From the NCBI GenBank assembly GCA_905479665.1, contig CAJQNM010000197.1, positions 1-8,584 on the forward strand: a stretch of 8,584 bases of DNA, read 5' to 3'. Shown piece after piece: positions 1-6,019 of this stretch; the stretch's first letter is position 1; every line of letters begins with the position of its first letter. The position numbers and the translations under genes were made by a program. Under the pieces are notes generated by a model. The model was not told the DNA's origin. It did no database searches and worked only from the letters and a program-made list of their open reading frames with translations. The DNA is from an uncultured Saprospiraceae bacterium (lineage in GTDB: Bacteria; Bacteroidota; Bacteroidia; Chitinophagales; Saprospiraceae).

Positions 1-2
1 CT

Positions 3-95
3 GAGAACTTCGAGAGAATAAGTTTCGCGAACATTGAATTAATAAAGCTGCTTACCAGTTCTATCGTATCTGCCAAAAAGAGCATTCAAACATAA
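3..95 (+). CDS. Possible C-terminal tail of a gene entering from the left edge
   Basis: Plus-strand frame 3 is open from the window edge to a TAA at 93-95, giving 30 codons that start ENFERISFANIELIKLL and end in KKSIQT. The composition (Glu, Lys, Ile, Leu, Ser, with an amphipathic-helix feel) reads like the end of a cytoplasmic protein. If real, the gene is convergent with uxaC and stops about 50 bases from its end. I do not recognise a family. The opposite strand is also open here: an ATG near position 86 could begin a protein running left out of the window (MLFLADTIEL...). Only one of the two is likely to be real, and 30 codons cannot settle which. Confidence 0.35.
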   Translation, partial: ENFERISFANIELIKLLTSSIVSAKKSIQT

Positions 96-100
96 CCACA

Positions 101-146
101 CTATTAATTATTAGTTATTAGTTATTAGTTATTAACTATTAACTAC
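101..146. repeat. AT-rich heptamer tandem repeat with a 13-bp inverted repeat
   Basis: Six consecutive 7-base units read CTATTAA, TTATTAG, TTATTAG, TTATTAG, TTATTAA, CTATTAA, followed by a partial CTAC. The block ends directly against the uxaC stop codon at 147-149. It is also an inverted repeat: bases 119-131 pair with 133-145 around position 132, with one T-T mismatch in 13 pairs. With almost no G or C it is not a classical intrinsic terminator, although it lies where uxaC transcription would end. It could be a slippage-prone microsatellite or part of a dispersed repeat family. Confidence 0.8.
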
Positions 147-1568
147 TTAGAATTCAAAATAGCGCTTCGCATTGTTGTAGCAAATATCCTTCACTATTTT
201 ACTGAGCCAGTTCATGTCATGGGGTAGCTCACCATTGACAACATCCTTGCCAATCAGATTGCAAAGAATACGACGGAAATATTCGTGACGAGGATATGAG
301 AGAAAACTCCGACTGTCGGTCAGCATTCCTACGAAGCAACTCAGGAGACCCATGCTGGATAGAATATTCATTTGCTCTTCCATGCCTGCCTTTTGATCGA
401 GATACCACCAAGCAGAGCCAAATTGCATTTTGCCCTTAATCGACCCATCGTTAAAATTTCCAATCATGGTCGCTAAAATGGGGTGCTCCTTCGGATTTAA
501 GCCATAGAGAATCGTTTTTGGCAATGCATTTTCATTATCCAACAGATCAAGGAAGGCGGCCAAAGAGGGTGCCTGGTTCCACTCACCTATACTATCAAAT
601 CCACTATCCGCACCAATCTCGCGAGCCATCCGTCTGTTGGTGTTACGCAAAGCACCCAGATGAAATTGCATCACCCAATTCCGTGCACTGTACATTTTCC
701 CTAGATTGTAGAGCACGACTGAAGCATAGTCTTCCATCTCTTGCTCGGTGACTAAAGCCCCTCCCAATCTCTTTTGTAAAATGCGATTTGCTTCAGCCTC
801 GCTTGCTCCTGTGCAATACACTTTTTCCAAACCATGATCGGAAATCGTGCATCCGATCGAATGGAAAAAATCTACTCTACGCTCAATAGTAGCAAGCAGT
901 TGGTCGAGGGTTGATATAGTACAGCTGTCAACTGCTCCCAGTTTCTCGATATAGAGATTGAATTCGGGTGCATCTATTAAAATGAGTCGGTCCGGTCTGA
1001 AAGCTGGATATACCCGCACATTTCCTTCCTCTTGTAATTTGATGTGGTGGCGCAAGTCATCTGTGGGGTCATCCGTTGTGCAGATCACTTGCACATTCAT
1101 AGCCTTGGTGATGCCTTGAGTGCTAAATCTCGATTCACTCAGCTGTGTGTTGCAGTTTGTGTAAATAGCCTCCGCCGTGTCTGGCGAGACCAAGGTGTCA
1201 ATCCCAAAGTAACGCTTCAGCTCCAGATGTGTCCAGTGATAGAGTGGATTGCGCAATGTATACGGTACGGTCTCCGCCCATTTATAAAATTTCTCCTGGT
1301 CATCTGCAGAGCCAGTGATGAATTCTTCTGAGATCCCAAGAGTTCTCATGGCTCGCCATTTGTAGTGATCTCCAGCAAGCCATATCTGAGTTAAGTTGCC
1401 AAAATTTTTATTTGCCGCCAGTTCGTCCGGTGGCAAGTGGCAATGATAGTCAATGATCGGCTGGTCTTTAGCATGCTCGTGGTACAGCTCTTCGGCAACA
1501 CCATTTTCCAAAAGGAAATTGTCGCCTAAAAACGGACTAATATTATCTGCAGAATAATTTTTACTCAT
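147..1568 (-). CDS. uxaC: Glucuronate isomerase (uronate isomerase)
   Basis: UxaC isomerises D-glucuronate to D-fructuronate (and galacturonate to tagaturonate), the first cytoplasmic step of hexuronate breakdown. The 473-residue product matches the usual length of about 470. Family hallmarks are all visible: the metal-type DYHCHLPP at 40-47 (His42, His44), TTDDPTDDLRHH at 164-175, GCTISDHGL at 239-247, QFHLGALRNTN at 301-311, GSAWWYLDQKAGMEEQ at 384-399 and GMLTDSRSFLSYPRHEYFRR at 414-433. No hallmark is missing and the frame is intact. I chose the ATG at 1568, which begins MSKNYS; a TTG five codons upstream (1583) also opens the frame but would add only a short polar extension. The gene lies just beyond the terminator of the secreted-protein gene, so it probably has its own promoter near the TCCTACTTTA motif. 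It shares a pathway with kdgK and the SDR gene to the right. Confidence 0.96.
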   Translation of the reverse strand: MSKNYSADNISPFLGDNFLLENGVAEELYHEHAKDQPIIDYHCHLPPDELAANKNFGNLTQIWLAGDHYKWRAMRTLGISEEFITGSADDQEKFYKWAETVPYTLRNPLYHWTHLELKRYFGIDTLVSPDTAEAIYTNCNTQLSESRFSTQGITKAMNVQVICTTDDPTDDLRHHIKLQEEGNVRVYPAFRPDRLILIDAPEFNLYIEKLGAVDSCTISTLDQLLATIERRVDFFHSIGCTISDHGLEKVYCTGASEAEANRILQKRLGGALVTEQEMEDYASVVLYNLGKMYSARNWVMQFHLGALRNTNRRMAREIGADSGFDSIGEWNQAPSLAAFLDLLDNENALPKTILYGLNPKEHPILATMIGNFNDGSIKGKMQFGSAWWYLDQKAGMEEQMNILSSMGLLSCFVGMLTDSRSFLSYPRHEYFRRILCNLIGKDVVNGELPHDMNWLSKIVKDICYNNAKRYFEF

Positions 1569-1619
1569 TTGGTATTTCTTCAATAATTAATGGATATCTC
1601 CCATTCTCCCAGTTGCCCT

Positions 1620-1629
1620 TAAAGTAGGA
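1620..1629 (-). promoter_or_regulatory. Shared motif TCCTACTTTA upstream of uxaC
   Basis: On the minus strand the 10-mer TCCTACTTTA ends 51 bases before the uxaC ATG. It is flanked as TTTTCCTACTTTAAGGGCA, nearly the same as the copy at 7071-7080. It begins just after the T-tract of the upstream terminator, where an independent uxaC promoter would be expected. TACTTT resembles the 5' part of the Bacteroidota -7 element (TAnnTTTG), but the final TTTG is not conserved and no clear -33 TTTG lies at the usual spacing. An operator is equally possible. Confidence 0.5.
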
Positions 1630-1645
1630 AAAGAAGACAAATAAA

Positions 1646-1675
1646 AAAGCCGCTGAGAATGAACCCAGCGGCTTT
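1646..1675 (-). terminator. Rho-independent terminator of the secreted-protein gene
   Basis: A perfect 10-bp stem (AAAGCCGCTG at 1646-1655 with CAGCGGCTTT at 1666-1675) encloses a 10-base loop. Read on the minus strand it is followed by a T-rich tract (TTTTTTAT across 1648-1641). It begins 25 bases after the stop codon at 1701, so it ends the transcript of the secreted protein and insulates uxaC. On the plus strand the following bases are only weakly T-rich, and no plus-strand gene ends here. Confidence 0.92.
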
Positions 1676-1700
1676 CTTATCAAAATCTATATTTTGAGCA

Positions 1701-3716
1701 CTACTGCTTCACTACTCGGAAGTCTTGCAGTCCATCAATGGTTTGCAAGCTCACGAAATACAAGCCATTGGCATATCCAGAGAGATCAAGAGATTTGGTT
1801 GCTCCTGTTTCAAAGGTACCTTCGATCACGACTTGACCCAATTGATTGACAACTCGGTAATTCAGCTCCAGCTCATTGTCCAGAACAATCGTTACTCGAT
1901 CAGAAGTCGGGTTCGGATAAAGCACAGCGATCTGTGCAATGCGATTGCTCTCAATCTCAGCATCCAGAACACCTGGCTCAACGACTCGAAGTTCGCTTCC
2001 AGCGAGATTAGAACGCTGATTAATTGGACGACTCACTTCATCAAATCCTACTATACCAGAGTTCTCCACATCTAGCTCAGTGACACCTGCATTCAAGTGC
2101 ATGATGCTCTGACCACTTTCGACATAAATGCCGGTGATTGTTCCATCCACTGGTGATACATCACTATCGATCGCATCATCGTCACCCACATCTTGTAAGG
2201 TAAACTTGAGGTTTGCATCAATCGCAAAGCGTAGCATGTACTCTCCTTCTTGCAGGAAGTCAAAACCATAGTAGCCATCTACTCCATTGTGCGTGAGCGA
2301 AGCCATGTCATCTACCAATTCTGAAATTCCGTCTTCCATCCGGTATAGAAATATCTGTACTCCATTATATCCTTTCTCGTCCACGTCTTGAACACCGTTT
2401 GCATTATTGTCCATGAAGACCAAGCTGCCTAGTCGGCTGCGTACACCAGTGGTATCAAATCCACAAAAGGTGATCAGTTGTGAAGCTGAAGTCATTGATC
2501 CACATCGATCAGATATAGACCAGGTGCGCAAGATTGCGTACGCTGAGTCAGCAGGAGAACCAATTGTATCGACACTCAATTCGACATCTCCAGAAAGATG
2601 GCAATTGTCTGTCGCGGTCACAATCGGCGCCGCTGGAATGGTATCATCACAGCCTAAGTCCATGCTTTCTGGCACGCCGTCAAGAACTGGAGCAATCGTA
2701 TCATGCTGATGGACATAGAAGCGGAAATGAGTTTCATTGCCTGCTCCATCGGTCACATAATATCCACACTCCCATTTGCGATAGTATCCGAAGACGTCAC
2801 ATACATTGCTTGCTACCAGTTTGTCGTATGCTTCTACTTTCAGACCTGCTTTGCAGCAATCACTGAAGACAGCATCTTCCACCAGTAGTGCTGGTGAACG
2901 ATCACATCCGTACATGTCCATAGAACCTCCATTCTCAAGACCTGCCAATCCAGGACTAGTCAATTTCACTGTTGGTGCTACATTATCTTCGACAATGATA
3001 CGTTGTGTTTTCACGGTCTGGTGACCACAAGCATCTTTAGCAGTGTAGGTGCGTTCGATCAGATACTCACAAGGATTGAAGTCGGTACGCTCTTCTGTAA
3101 CAACCACACTTACTTTGCAACCATCACTGACGGTCCACTTGGCTTTTGGAATTTTTTCTCCACACTCCAAAGTCACATCTTCGCCAATTTCGAGTTCGGG
3201 AGGACTATCGTCTCGATTTATTGTGTACGTATAGACACAACTGGACGACTGTTCTCCTGGGTCAACGATGCCATCGTTATCGAGATCGTCATACATAGTC
3301 ACTGTTCGGCGCACAGTGTAACCTGAGCAGCAGCTATATTCTCCGATAAAATCATCGCAACTTCTTACACGAATGGAGCCACATGCTTCACCATGAACCT
3401 TGATGCCGTAACGACCTCGGCTATCATCGATTTTGTATCCATAGTGTCCGAGTATCGTAGTAGGCGTATCAATCTCCGTCAGTGCAAAACATGCCAACAT
3501 GGGCGTGTCAACGTTTTCGATGTAGAAATTCCCTAAGTCTTTGTCTCCATGCCCATATCCGGGGCAATGAAAGGTCACACCGCATTGCGAGTATGAAATC
3601 TGAGACGACAAAAGCACGAAGAGCACTGCAGATGCCAATCGTGATAAAACTTTCGCAGCACCCACCTTGTCAGGGGAATGTGAGGCTGAAGTCAATGTAC
3701 ATGGTTTAAACATCAT
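1701..3716 (-). CDS. Secreted multi-domain protein with SdrD B-like domain and T9SS type A sorting tail
   Basis: The 671-residue protein has a signal peptide: a long basic n-region, a hydrophobic core at about 27-38 (LASAVLFVLLSS) and likely cleavage near SYSQ at 41-44. An N-terminal region (45-165) contains a calcium-binding-like DLDNDGIVDPGE at 144-155. Three HYR- or Ig-like modules follow, at about 171-244, 245-340 and 340-418, with recurring phrases such as 'LECG', 'DNVAPTV', 'TATDNC' and 'WSISDRCGS'. An SdrD B-like domain spans 426-545 (LGSLVFMDNNANGVQD). A linker leads to the C-terminal sorting domain at 598-671, with VLYPNPTSDRVTI, a central NQLGQVV and GLYFVSL. Known function of that tail is export across the outer membrane by the type IX system. 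All 21 cysteines of the mature protein lie in 45-418. The protein is probably cell-surface or released; an adhesive role is inference. The start could be either of two adjacent ATGs (3716 or 3713). Confidence 0.9.
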   Translation of the reverse strand: MMFKPCTLTSASHSPDKVGAAKVLSRLASAVLFVLLSSQISYSQCGVTFHCPGYGHGDKDLGNFYIENVDTPMLACFALTEIDTPTTILGHYGYKIDDSRGRYGIKVHGEACGSIRVRSCDDFIGEYSCCSGYTVRRTVTMYDDLDNDGIVDPGEQSSSCVYTYTINRDDSPPELEIGEDVTLECGEKIPKAKWTVSDGCKVSVVVTEERTDFNPCEYLIERTYTAKDACGHQTVKTQRIIVEDNVAPTVKLTSPGLAGLENGGSMDMYGCDRSPALLVEDAVFSDCCKAGLKVEAYDKLVASNVCDVFGYYRKWECGYYVTDGAGNETHFRFYVHQHDTIAPVLDGVPESMDLGCDDTIPAAPIVTATDNCHLSGDVELSVDTIGSPADSAYAILRTWSISDRCGSMTSASQLITFCGFDTTGVRSRLGSLVFMDNNANGVQDVDEKGYNGVQIFLYRMEDGISELVDDMASLTHNGVDGYYGFDFLQEGEYMLRFAIDANLKFTLQDVGDDDAIDSDVSPVDGTITGIYVESGQSIMHLNAGVTELDVENSGIVGFDEVSRPINQRSNLAGSELRVVEPGVLDAEIESNRIAQIAVLYPNPTSDRVTIVLDNELELNYRVVNQLGQVVIEGTFETGATKSLDLSGYANGLYFVSLQTIDGLQDFRVVKQ

Positions 3717-3741
3717 GGTTGTTTTAATAGTTAAAGAACAC

Positions 3742-3749
3742 CAAAGCTG
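3742..3749 (-). promoter_or_regulatory. Candidate -7 element for the secreted-protein gene
   Basis: On the minus strand CAGCTTTG matches the Bacteroidota -7 consensus TAnnTTTG except for the first base. It lies 25 bases before the first ATG (3716), giving a short AT-rich leader. I see no convincing -33 TTTG at the usual distance, so this stays tentative. Confidence 0.25.
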
Positions 3750-3860
3750 TCTTGCAGCATGAGATGTTCGTAATTAACAGTAAAAATACGATGAATCAGA
3801 AAGGGGTCTGATCTCAGAGGGTTTTTGAATAAGTGGAAATTCTGAAATCAGGGAAATTCC

Positions 3861-3927
3861 ATGATTCACTACCAAATATGCGTAATTATTTGGTAGAAAC
3901 CCAATAGCTATTCACTTTATGAATCAT
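3861..3927. repeat. Nested inverted repeat (10-bp inner, 8-bp outer arms)
   Basis: The inner dyad is perfect: CTACCAAATA at 3869-3878 pairs with TATTTGGTAG at 3887-3896 across an 8-base loop. Directly outside it, ATGATTCA at 3861-3868 pairs with TGAATCAT at 3920-3927, so the left arms are contiguous and the right arms are 23 bases apart. No T-tract follows and it is far from either gene end, so it is not an obvious terminator. A regulator-binding site or an RNA structure are the reasonable readings. Confidence 0.75.
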
Positions 3928-4006
3928 TATAAATCCTAAGATACTGATCCTTAGCATATTACACAATGTTAATTAGTTGATTTAAAGCAAAAGTTTGGGA
4001 AGTCGT

Positions 4007-4078
4007 ATGGCAAACCAATCGGCACAAGAAGTGGCGGGTCAAATTTACCGCCTATTCGATTTGAGATCAAACAAGTAA
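4007..4078 (+). CDS. Possible 23-codon small ORF upstream of kdgK
   Basis: ATG at 4007-4009 opens a frame ending in TAA at 4076-4078, 39 bases before kdgK. The peptide starts MANQSAQEVAGQIYRLFD and ends LRSNK, with a protein-like mix of residues rather than the skewed composition of AT-rich spacer. An in-frame TAA at 3983-3985 lies upstream. It has no run of one amino acid as in attenuation leaders and no visible ribosome site. It overlaps the palindrome and the possible -33 box of kdgK, so if that promoter is right the ORF would not be on the kdgK mRNA. It could be a leader peptide, a gene remnant or chance. Confidence 0.2.
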   Translation: MANQSAQEVAGQIYRLFDLRSNK

Positions 4079-4090
4079 GTCCTACTTTAC
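4060..4090 (+). promoter_or_regulatory. Candidate kdgK promoter with shared motif TCCTACTTTA
   Basis: TTTG at 4060-4063 is followed after 19 bases by TACTTTAC at 4083-4090, an arrangement like the Bacteroidota -33/-7 promoter although the last bases of the -7 box (TTTG) are not matched. The -7 part lies inside the 10-mer TCCTACTTTA (4080-4089) also found before uxaC and the Tat Gfo gene. The TTTG sits in a perfect dyad, TTTGA-GA-TCAAA (4060-4071), which could be an operator. The motif ends 28 bases before the kdgK ATG. Confidence 0.4.
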
Positions 4091-4117
4091 GACCCACTTT
4101 GTAAAGACAAACAACAG

Positions 4118-5155
4118 ATGAAAAAAGTCGTGACATTTGGAGAAATCATGCTGCGCCTCACCCCCCCAGGACAGCGCCGTTTTTCGCAGGCCGATTCCTT
4201 TGAGGTCATCTATGGAGGTGGTGAGTCGAATGTAGCTGTATCACTCGCTAATTATGGGTTCCATGCAGAGTTTGTCACCCGACTACCCCAAAATGACCTG
4301 GGAGATTGTGCTTTGATGGAAATGCGCAAAAGAGGTGTACATACAAACCACGTGTTGCGAGGAGGAGAGCGCTTAGGCATCTACTTTCTTGAAATGGGTG
4401 CGGTATCACGCGGATCAAAAGTAGTCTATGACCGGGCACACTCCGCGATCTGCACGATCGAAAAAGGGATGGTGGATTGGGAAAAGGTCTTCGAGGGAGC
4501 CGATTGGTTTCACTGGACAGGGATTACTCCAGCTATTTCGCAAGGTGCCGCAGATGCCTGCCTGGAGGCCGTACAAACAGCCAATAGACTGGGCATAACC
4601 GTTTCCACCGATCTCAACTACCGCAAAAAACTTTGGAACTACGGCAAACAGCCGGCCGAGGTGATGCCCGCACTTGTCGAATGCTGCGACATCATCTTGG
4701 GCAACGAGGAAGATGCCGAGAAACACTTCGGTCTGCACCCTGAGGCCGTTGATGTGACGCAGGGTGATTCTATTTCTGCCGAGGCATACCTTTCTGTTCT
4801 TCAGCAGCTCATGAAGATGTTCCCAAGGGCCAAAAAAGTTATTACCACGCTGCGCGGCTCCATCAGTGCATCACACAATTCTTGGACGGGTGTACTTTAC
4901 GACGGAGCAAAATTGTACGAGGCGCCGACGTACCAAATCACCCACATCGTGGATCGCGTAGGCGGTGGCGACAGTTTTATGGCCGGCCTTATTTATGGCC
5001 TGCTCACCTATCCAGAAGATGATCAACGCGCATTGAATTATGCCGTTGCAGCATCATGTCTCAAACACACTATATATGGCGATGCAAATCTCGCAACGGT
5101 TGATGAAGTGGAAAAGCTAGTGGAAGGCGATGCGAGTGGAAGGGTCGCGAGATAA
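4118..5155 (+). CDS. kdgK: 2-keto-3-deoxygluconate kinase (PfkB family)
   Basis: KdgK phosphorylates 2-keto-3-deoxygluconate (KDG) with ATP to KDPG, the step before aldolase cleavage to pyruvate and glyceraldehyde 3-phosphate. The 345-residue protein has the PfkB fold signatures: N-terminal FGEIMLRLTPPG (7-18), the substrate-side GGGESNVAVSLANYG (33-47) and the C-terminal ribokinase signature DRVGGGDSFMAGLIYGLL (279-296), in which Asp285 is the expected catalytic base. Tyr89, Tyr104, Arg106 and Arg169 sit in segments (GIYFLEMG, YDRAHSA, NYRKKLW) that contact KDG in known KDG kinases, which favours this substrate over other PfkB sugars. The length is slightly above the usual 310-340. The ATG at 4118 directly starts the conserved KKVVTFGEIM. 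It is followed after 34 bases by the SDR gene, forming an operon. The assignment is strong from motifs and context. Confidence 0.93.
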   Translation: MKKVVTFGEIMLRLTPPGQRRFSQADSFEVIYGGGESNVAVSLANYGFHAEFVTRLPQNDLGDCALMEMRKRGVHTNHVLRGGERLGIYFLEMGAVSRGSKVVYDRAHSAICTIEKGMVDWEKVFEGADWFHWTGITPAISQGAADACLEAVQTANRLGITVSTDLNYRKKLWNYGKQPAEVMPALVECCDIILGNEEDAEKHFGLHPEAVDVTQGDSISAEAYLSVLQQLMKMFPRAKKVITTLRGSISASHNSWTGVLYDGAKLYEAPTYQITHIVDRVGGGDSFMAGLIYGLLTYPEDDQRALNYAVAASCLKHTIYGDANLATVDEVEKLVEGDASGRVAR

Positions 5156-5189
5156 AAATTTACGTTCACCATTTGTTAAGACAGAGAGC

Positions 5190-5993
5190 ATGAGTTGGGA
5201 AAATAAAGTGGCAGTTATTACCGGAGGAGCAGGAGTGCTAGGCAGTGCAATGGCCCAGGGTCTGGCTGCAGCAGGTATAAAAGTGGGTATCTTAAGTCGG
5301 ACCAAAGAAAAGGTAGACGCATGCGTCCAAACACTTCGGGATCAAGGAGGACAGGCCATCGGTTTGGTCGCCGATGTTTTACAGCCGGATCAATTAGAAA
5401 AGGTCCAGGAACAGATCATCCGTGAATGGGGACATATTGATATTTTGGTCAATGGAGCAGGTGGCAATATGAAAGGTGCCACCATCATGCCTGATCAGCA
5501 TTTTTGGGATCTGGATGTCCAGGACTATCACAAAGTCACCGATCTCAATTTAAAAGGCACCATCTTACCGTCGGTGATTTTTGGAAAAACCATGGCCTTG
5601 CAAAAAAGAGGATCGATCATTAATATTTCTTCGATGGCATCCCAACAAGCCATCACCCGAGTCATGGGGTATTCTGCATCAAAGGCGGCGGTCGATAATT
5701 TTACTCGTTGGCTATCGGTAGAACTCGCCACCAAATATGGTGAAGGTCTGCGAGTCAATGCAATTGCTCCCGGATTTTTTATTGCCGAGCAAAATCGCTC
5801 CCTCTTGTTAAACGAAGATGGCTCCTACACCGCTCGGGGCAACACCATTGTTTCCAATACGCCTATGAAACGCTTCGGCCGGCCGGAAGAATTAGTCAGC
5901 ACTCTATTGTGGCTTTGCGACGACCGATCATCTTTTGTCACCGGAATTGTCGTTCCTGTTGATGGCGGATTCAGTGCTTTTAGTGGTGTGTGA
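5190..5993 (+). CDS. uxuB: SDR-type D-mannonate oxidoreductase (fructuronate reductase)
   Basis: A classical short-chain dehydrogenase of 267 residues, likely reducing D-fructuronate to D-mannonate, the step between UxaC and mannonate dehydratase. Visible features: the nucleotide-binding TGGAGVLG at 11-18, NGAGGN at 88-93, and the catalytic set Asn120, Ser147/Ser148, Tyr161 and Lys165 (YSASK). The C-terminal half carries NAIAPGFFIAEQNRSLLLNEDG (189-210) and ends PVDGGFSAFSGV, which I recall as typical of the SDR-type mannonate oxidoreductases of Bacteroidota and Firmicutes (YjmF/UxuB-like) rather than the long-chain E. coli UxuB. I start it at the ATG at 5190 (MSWENKVAVITGG). An ATG at 5130 in the same frame would overlap kdgK and add 20 unconserved residues. 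It is probably co-transcribed with kdgK. A different sugar-acid substrate cannot be excluded. Confidence 0.87.
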   Translation: MSWENKVAVITGGAGVLGSAMAQGLAAAGIKVGILSRTKEKVDACVQTLRDQGGQAIGLVADVLQPDQLEKVQEQIIREWGHIDILVNGAGGNMKGATIMPDQHFWDLDVQDYHKVTDLNLKGTILPSVIFGKTMALQKRGSIINISSMASQQAITRVMGYSASKAAVDNFTRWLSVELATKYGEGLRVNAIAPGFFIAEQNRSLLLNEDGSYTARGNTIVSNTPMKRFGRPEELVSTLLWLCDDRSSFVTGIVVPVDGGFSAFSGV

Positions 5994-6019
5994 ATAATGG
6001 ACAATTAATTCGAAGAGAT

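Larger units (their letters stand above)
3717..4117. other. 401-bp divergent intergenic region
   Basis: This gap separates the secreted-protein gene (minus) from kdgK (plus). It holds a candidate minus-strand -7 element at 3742-3749, a small perfect dyad TCTGA-TC-TCAGA at 3807-3818, the nested inverted repeat at 3861-3927, a spaced inverted pair GTTTG/CAAAC at 3993-3997 and 4011-4015, a possible 23-codon ORF at 4007-4078, the palindrome TTTGA-GA-TCAAA at 4060-4071, and the shared TCCTACTTTA motif at 4080-4089. I find no tRNA-like or long coding sequence. The density of dyads on the kdgK side is consistent with a regulated promoter region. Confidence 0.7.

Noticed and set aside
1569..1583. TTG start giving uxaC five extra residues
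   Set aside because: The ATG at 1568 is the better start codon, and the extra MKKYQ is not needed to match the family length of about 470.
1646..1675. Bidirectional terminator
   Set aside because: Only the minus-strand reading has a good T-tract, and no plus-strand gene ends nearby.
1725..2075. 116-codon plus-strand open frame antisense to the T9SS sorting tail
   Set aside because: The minus-strand protein here has a recognisable domain, so this is its shadow.
3582..3600. Possible lipoprotein signal (Cys45 after SYSQ) in the secreted protein
   Set aside because: The residues before the cysteine (Y-S-Q) do not fit the lipobox L-[AS]-[GA]-C, and the T9SS tail explains export and anchoring.
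4007..4015. Operator made by GTTTG (3993-3997) and CAAAC (4011-4015)
   Set aside because: The 5-bp arms are short and 13 bases apart; such pairs are common in AT-rich spacer, so I list it only as part of the intergenic description.
5130..5189. Longer start for the SDR gene inside the end of kdgK
   Set aside because: It would overlap kdgK by 26 bases and add 20 residues without family character; MSWENKVAVITGG at 5190 is the normal SDR beginning.
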